The notes under the pieces were generated by a model. That model had not been told where the DNA came from and made no database searches. It saw only the letters and a program-made list of their open reading frames with translations. Position numbers and translations under genes: made by a program. A DNA stretch of 64,000 nucleotides from Symsagittifera roscoffensis (lineage: Eukaryota > Xenacoelomorpha > Acoela > Convolutidae), in NCBI RefSeq assembly GCF_963678635.1, contig NC_087065.1, forward strand, positions 19,479,623-19,543,622, read 5' to 3'. Of the stretch, positions 58,612-64,000 are shown in pieces. Every line of letters starts with the position of its first letter. The stretch's first letter is position 1.

Positions 58612-58778
58612 GTGTGTTACCAGCCATATATCTTATGATATATAGCTGGATTTATTTTAAAGTAAACAAGGTAAGAGACAAATAAAAGCGGACAGCAGTT
58701 ATTGATTGCTTAAATCTTTTCTGAAGTATTTTATTAATCTTAAAAACAGATATCGATGAAAACATGCTATCATTCTAG

Positions 58779-59084
58779 CCCCCGAGCAACCGAGTATTCT
58801 GAGCCTTGAAAGTATCAGCGCATTGAACGAAATTCAGTTCTCTTCAATCGAATTCGGCCCAGTGGACCGAGTGATTGTGAAATATCAATTGGAGTCCAGA
58901 TATCAACCCAGCGGGGAGGAAAAGTATAACGTAAAGACTTTTGCCATGAATGGAAATCCGTATAACTTCACCTTGTCCGGCCTGCTTTCGTCCGCTTCCT
59001 ATGTCCTGACATTGCAATCAGAAGTCGGTTTTACAAGCTGTGGGACAAAACAGTCTTCAGCTAGGAGTTTTTCTGCCAGAACAA
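58779..59084 (+). CDS. Gene B, Fn3-like exon 2
   Basis: Intact 306-nt phase 1-1 exon of 102 residues. Acceptor is cattctag; donor is gtaagt. Opens Ala-Pro-Glu-Gln-Pro, then a clear Fn3-like body with 'FTLSGLLSSASYVLTLQSE' and SCG. The closing Cys of other domains is replaced by Arg (Ala-Arg-Thr). Only 167 nt of intron separates it from exon 1. A transposon lies 9 nt beyond its donor. Confidence 0.75.
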
Positions 59085-61025
59085 GTAAGTGGTTTTCAAG
59101 CTTACCTTACTTGGGTTGAACCTTTTGACAATATGCCTCAATGGTATATTTGCCAATGATAAAGGCATCAGGGCGCGAGTCGAGTTTTCGATTTCACTTT
59201 TCGACCAAAACTGGGGCAAATTTAGGGAAGGGCGACGAGAAGAGTCAATTCTTTCGAAATTCGGAACACAAAAAGATTTTAGTAAAAAAGCCAAAAATGT
59301 CGGCTTTCGTACGCTGGCTGATTAGATCTGTCTGAAAGTTTTTTATTTTTGCTACGGCTCGCCCAATGGAACTCGAATACGTTAAGAGCGGGGAATTCAA
59401 ACATCTCGACAACTACTCGCGGTCAATTGCCATTAAAAGGTTTACACATACCTCGCAGCCCGATAAACCTTCGTTGAAAGTGAGAGAAGTCTATCGCGCT
59501 TTTTCACTCTACAGAAAGATTTCACGGAAAGTTTTTGAAAACATTTTCTCGTTAAACATTCGGAAAACAGATCTAGTAAAATGCTTGAATCATAGTTGGA
59601 TTTGCAAAAGGATCTAGCAGCAGCAACAGTTGCATAAGTTTTGCGTTTTTCGTCTTCCAGTATTAACCTTCAGATTTGAACTGGTGCCTTTCTGTTGGTA
59701 CTTTTTGAAACTTTTACCCACTTGAGATCTCTGTGAGCACAATTTAGGAATTTAGGAGTCAGCTGACGAATAGCCTCTACCCTTCGTTTTGTAATATTAT
59801 AGAACAAAAAACTGATGCTCCTTTGTAAACTGAGTTTCATACAAATGAATAGCGTGAGCAACTGAATGCAAAAGATTCGATTTTTTTGTCAGAAATGGTA
59901 ACTTTTTGTTCAGAATCATTCAGTTGTTTTTCTTAGAAGTTCTGTATCTCGGGTTGCTAAACATGCACCGAAAATTTCATGAAGTTAAGTTTGGTGTTTA
60001 AAGCATAATTTCAAATGGTATCCATTTTTGAGATACCCTGCAATCTATTTTATGCAGCCTCGATGCTGAAAGACAGTTCGTTCGATTTTATGTTTTTCCT
60101 CAGTTCTACTCTATGTATCGAACTTTAGTTTGAGTATAGACCCTACTTTCATGACTAAAGATTTTTTCTCAAGCTCCTTTTTAGAGGAAAAATTTGTTGA
60201 TTTTTGTTTAAATTGGTCAAATTGAGTTCTGAGCTCTCCTAAAACAATGTAGAGATACCATATCTTGCAGAGGCAAAGTTTAGAAAGAATGGCCAAAGAT
60301 CATGTTTTTCTCGGTGCACCCTCAAAACACTTATATATTGGAGTCAAATGAGCCTTAGAAAAGAAAGTTTTAGGGCCGATCAGTCGGCCGAAAATGGTTG
60401 CCGAAGCTACGGGGTCCCTTTGTATTTTCAGGGGTCAAATCCCCGGGATGAAGCGTCTTCTCGTCGCCCTTCCCTAAATTTGCCCCAGTTTTGGTCGAAA
60501 AGTAAATTCGAAAACTCGACTCGCGCCCTGATGCCTTTATCATTGGCAAATATACCATTGAGGCATATTGTCAAAAGGTTCAACCCAGGTAAGGTAAACT
60601 TGAAAGAATCGTGCTCGGGTCAGTTTTTCATTTTCCTCGTAAAAATTTTTAACTAGTAATTTTTTTTTCAAAAAATTTGATTCTTTTTGAACTATTTTAA
60701 GGCCCAGAGTTGAAAAATATACTGAGTTTTTACTTGTTGTGACTTTCCATGCGGTAATAGTGGTTAGAATTCGGACTATACTTTAAGATGGGATAATTAG
60801 CTTGCATTAAGTTCAGCGCGCTACAAAAACAACGCGGTAACTACTTGAAGAAAATTAAGGCTGGTTTTTAAAAGCTCTTTTTGTCAAACAGAGAGTCCCA
60901 AATAAAGGAAACAAATCAGCCAAGTTCATTCAAGCTTATATTGAAACAATGCATTATCATACATTAGTTTATATATCAATCTCTCTTCAGCCAGCCAAAA
61001 AAGGCATAAATCAATGCGTTTTCAG
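59085..61025 (+). other. Gene B intron carrying a transposon
   Basis: 1941-nt intron. Most of its length (59094-60606) is a DNA element with terminal inverted repeats. The acceptor is gttttcag at 61018-61025. Confidence 0.7.
59094..60606. mobile_element. DNA element with ~145-bp terminal inverted repeats
   Basis: Left end 59094-59240 and right end 60456-60606 are reverse complements, including 'ttgggttgaaccttttgac' and gggcgcgagtcgag. The interior (1.2 kb) has an ATG-started 83-codon frame at 59366-59617 that I do not recognise and no transposase. Likely non-autonomous. Confidence 0.8.
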
Positions 61026-61313
61026 AGCTGGACCGTCCGACACTAATCTTTAAAAATGGGCAGCAAACGACTATTTACGTAAAAGTGGACCAAAGGGATG
61101 TTCATCTTCGTGGTGCCATGTGGAGTGGATTTTATGAGCTGCGACTTCGAGACACAGGTGAAGTTCAACTTTTGGGAGAAGGGGGGTTCGGAGACAGGGG
61201 AAGTGGAACACGGCCACTATTGTCCATGGAAAAGGCCTCGGCCCTGCATTACCATCTCGTTCTCAGAGACGCCAATGTTGAATCCGAGCCCTTGAATGTT
61301 TCTATTTGTTCAA
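61026..61313 (+). CDS. Gene B, Fn3-like exon 3
   Basis: Intact 288-nt phase 1-1 exon of 96 residues, gttttcag acceptor and gtaagt donor. It is more diverged: opens Lys-Leu-Asp-Arg-Pro, has a glycine-rich loop ('GEGGFGDRGSGTR'), then 'ALHYHLVLRDANVESEPLNV', and closes with Ser-Ile-Cys-Ser. The only cysteine is the closing one. The gene continues beyond; no membrane exon is seen before the window ends. Confidence 0.68.
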
Positions 61314-61375
61314 GTAAGTATCAATTTTGGTTAGGTTTTATCGATCGCCTATAATGTCTGATTGTGATGTACCCT

Positions 61376-62268
61376 ACCCGGGTTGACAAAAACTTCTTAG
61401 CATACAATTTCCATACATGAAAAACTTCTTACAATACAGCTTAATACAATTCCATACGTACAGAAAATTGTATGAAATCTCTATGATTGTATGAAATCTC
61501 TATTTCCATATATGAAAATTATATGACAAGTTTTTTTCCATAAACGAAAAAGTTGAATGTTTTTTTTTCTAAAATTAATTTCTGCAAAATTTTGGGTTGT
61601 GTTCGTAGCCGAACGCAAGTGACAAACACCTTGGTATTCTTGAGGAACCAAAGGTTGGATTGGTCTTGCACTTATAATGCATAGAAAACAACCTGAATTT
61701 TCTTTCACAAATGATAGAACGAAAGTAACAAGCCTTTAAAATTTGGCAAAGTTTTTCAACGATGAATTTTTTAAAACTTAAAGAGTTAAAGTTTATCAGA
61801 CATTGATCATGTCACATCAACTTGCCATAGAAAAAATTAGAGCCTTCTGCAATTTTGGAAAATTTACTGAGCGAAAATGAAAAACATCCAAAATTAGTGT
61901 ATCCAGGACTGTGTTATGCACACAAAAAAATTAAATTTTGCAAGCAGAAAAAGTTTGTTTCAGTACAAAGTTCGATTTGCGGTTGAAAAAAAACAAATAA
62001 AAGTTTTGGGGCAATTTCAAAAAAAAATGCTAGTCATACAATTTCCATATATGGGAAATGTACAATAAGAATTTTTTCGAAATAAAAAAATCTCGGTTTT
62101 TTCAACACCAGACTGTTTTACCAGAATCAAACAGCCGCAGAATTTAATTCATATTTTTTTTCAATAGCTTTTTGAAAATGTACGAAAATTGTACAAGCTT
62201 TTTTTCCATACCTTTGATGTATGGAATTGTATGAAAAGCATTTTTGGTGTAAGGAGGTCAACCCAGGT
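61376..62268. mobile_element. MITE-like element with ACCCGGGTTGAC ends
   Basis: Left end acccgggttgacaaaaac, right end gtcaacccaggt, with inner inverted blocks 'atacaatttccatac' and 'gtatggaattgtatg'. The 75-codon minus-strand frame at 61481-61708 has no motif. Related termini occur at 50077-50089 and about 62683-62698. Confidence 0.65.
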
Positions 62269-64000
62269 AGACTAGAAATTGAAATTATATAAACTTAGTC
62301 TTAAAACAATCAAAATTTTTTCAAATGTATGAAAACGGATTTCTGCTGTAATTTTTGTATGACCCATTTTCATTTAATTATTAAGAAATTTATTGCAAAA
62401 AAATAATTGTATTTAAAAACTGACTTCAGCATTTCAAAATTGAAGTCGAAACATATAGTATTAACATAACACAGGAGAAAAGATGTCTCAGCAAAGTGAT
62501 ACAACATGCAAATTTATGCTAGAGAATTTTATCATCGAAAAGTAAACTGATTTTTCAAAGAGATCATTAAAAAAAGCCAAACACAATTTGTAACGAGATG
62601 ATGATTGTTTGCGAGTCAACAATCACAAAAAAAATAACGCAGACACCTGGGCGAATTTCGATAAAACAATCGCTTCTGTAGTTGCCCAGGTTGACCAAAA
62701 CGTATTGTGCTTTTCCCATTTATGAGAATTTTCTTGTCATAAAACTCCATACAATTCATAACTACAGAAAAAACTAAGAAACATCGATGATAAACTTTAG
62801 TCCATAAGTTTTTCATATGAATTTTAAAATCGGCAAAAGCTTATAGACATGGCTGAAAGCTATAAAAGAGCTCACATAAGGATATAGCCAACAGGATGGT
62901 ACATAGTTTTTTGTGTCCGAAGACAAAAAGCCATCCATCCCATATTAGCTACCAGTGAGCAAACAAGATAAACTCTGAAAGCACAATATATATACTAAAA
63001 ATTTGAAAACAAACAAAACATCGGAAAACATCTACAAACATGAGAGAACGCAAAAGCGCAACCTATTTATTAAGACATTTAATTAATATTAATTATCTGC
63101 TAATTTTTTTGAATAATAAAAATAATTATACAGAGGCTAAATCGAGCTTGGCATCTTATGCCATGCGGTGAAAGCGTAGCATTGGAAGCTAACATAAAGA
63201 AAGTGAGATGGAAAAACCAACTCGAAGATAAATCGCCAACTTAAAAAAATCAAATTAAGAACTTAAAAACAGACGAGAAAAACAAATACTTGCGTTAAAC
63301 AAATCTTCAGATTTTTCGAGCTCTCATTAGCGCATCAAGATGCCCACATTAGCTATCAAGTTCCGTCAAAGTTCCGAAAAATTGACCTTCGAAAATGTGT
63401 TGCATCGAACTTAGGTGAAACAGCAAAATTTTAGGGAATTTTTAAATAGCCCAAACTCCTCTGACGCTGTTATCAATTAGTGTCTGTACGATAATGAAGC
63501 ATTCAAGGCGACTAGTTTTTACTTGTAGAGAACTCCCGACGTTCATTTTTTCCATCAACAAACTGAAAGGCACCACAAGACCATTATGTTAAAGATAAGC
63601 CAGCGCAATTTTTCCCCTGGTTCCAACGTTACCCCTGTAGACCGGTTGGTTGGTTAAATTTTCAGGCGTTGAAAAGTTATTTGAAAGTGAAAAGTGTGCC
63701 CTCATTGACAGAACTGTTTTGCATTTGATTGTTTACTGATGAAAATGTAGACTTTGAAAAATTGATTTGAATCATTGTAAAAACGATTTTACTTGATAAA
63801 CAAGTCTAGTTGAAAAAGAGAGATAAGAACTGAATTTATAGCGTTAACTAATCAAAAGACTTTTTGTGGTTATGTTCGGCCTGAAAAAAAAACTAGCATT
63901 AAAGATGAAAGATGGAACTACCTGCGCGTTTCCTTGATCTCTCATAAATTGAATGGAAAATTTTCGATTGAAACTTAATTTCAAACATAATAAAAACATA
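62269..64000. other. Right-end sequence, no gene recognised
   Basis: Probably further intron of gene B or intergenic. It contains a related terminal sequence (cccaggttgaccaaaacg, about 62684). No exon matching the Fn3-like pattern was found on the + strand. Confidence 0.45.

Noticed and set aside
59061-59335. Frames on both strands that match frames at 60348-60656
   Set aside because: Both sets are translations of the terminal inverted repeats, not conserved genes.
1-64000. CRISPR arrays, bacterial operons, rRNA genes
   Set aside because: The repeats are long satellites or transposons without unique spacers of regular length; gene structure is spliced and eukaryotic; no rRNA sequence recognised.

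Overview
This is eukaryotic, almost certainly animal, nuclear DNA. It is AT-rich and intron-rich, with long homopolymer runs, dense transposon debris and GT-AG introns. It shows no operons, ribosome binding sites or CRISPR. The host species cannot be fixed from the sequence. A small invertebrate with many Ty3/gypsy and Polinton-like elements fits; a tunicate is only a guess.

Host genes. Gene A lies on the + strand at about 926-8011 and continues upstream of the window. It is a run of single-exon, fibronectin-III-like (Fn3-like) domains, every exon starting and ending in phase 1, followed by a terminal exon with one transmembrane helix and a 46-residue tail. I read it as a type I cell-surface protein. 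Exons 3-6 are a fresh 533-bp tandem exon+intron amplification; the last two copies have already decayed. Three further copies of the terminal exon (8220, 16080, 17213) share a 1-nt frameshift that gives a different, shorter tail. Gene B is a related gene at 58.3-61.3 kb on the + strand: three exons of the same fold and phase, continuing past the last exon seen.

Segmental duplications. About 5824-14172 is repeated in direct orientation as 14173-21940, and the junction cuts through a Fn3 exon. About 37078-44242 is repeated as 44243-49740, including an LTR and its flank plus a higher-order satellite.

Mobile and virus-like elements. (i) 10.2-24.7 kb, minus strand: decayed Polinton/Maverick- or adintovirus-like genes, namely a protein-primed family B DNA polymerase in three copies and a minor-capsid-like gene. 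(ii) 25.8-29.9 kb: foldback elements with near-palindromic arms. (iii) 34.0-40.6 kb, minus strand: a broken but complete-layout Ty3/gypsy LTR retrotransposon (LTR, primer-binding site, gag, protease, RT, RNase H, integrase, LTR), with a deleted second copy at 44.2-45.9 kb. (iv) 50.7-51.9 kb: four tRNA-like SINE heads. (v) 55.4-57.8 kb: a second Ty3/gypsy pol remnant. (vi) 59.1-60.6 and 61.4-62.3 kb: two DNA elements with terminal inverted repeats lying in and beside gene B.

Other repeats include a (TTTC)n microsatellite at the left end, an intronic minisatellite (4.4-5.6 kb), a ~115-bp satellite (32.5-33.4 kb) and a GGAATCC-rich satellite (53.0-54.45 kb). All coordinates come from reading the sequence by eye. 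Boundaries of decayed elements are approximate, by tens to hundreds of bases.
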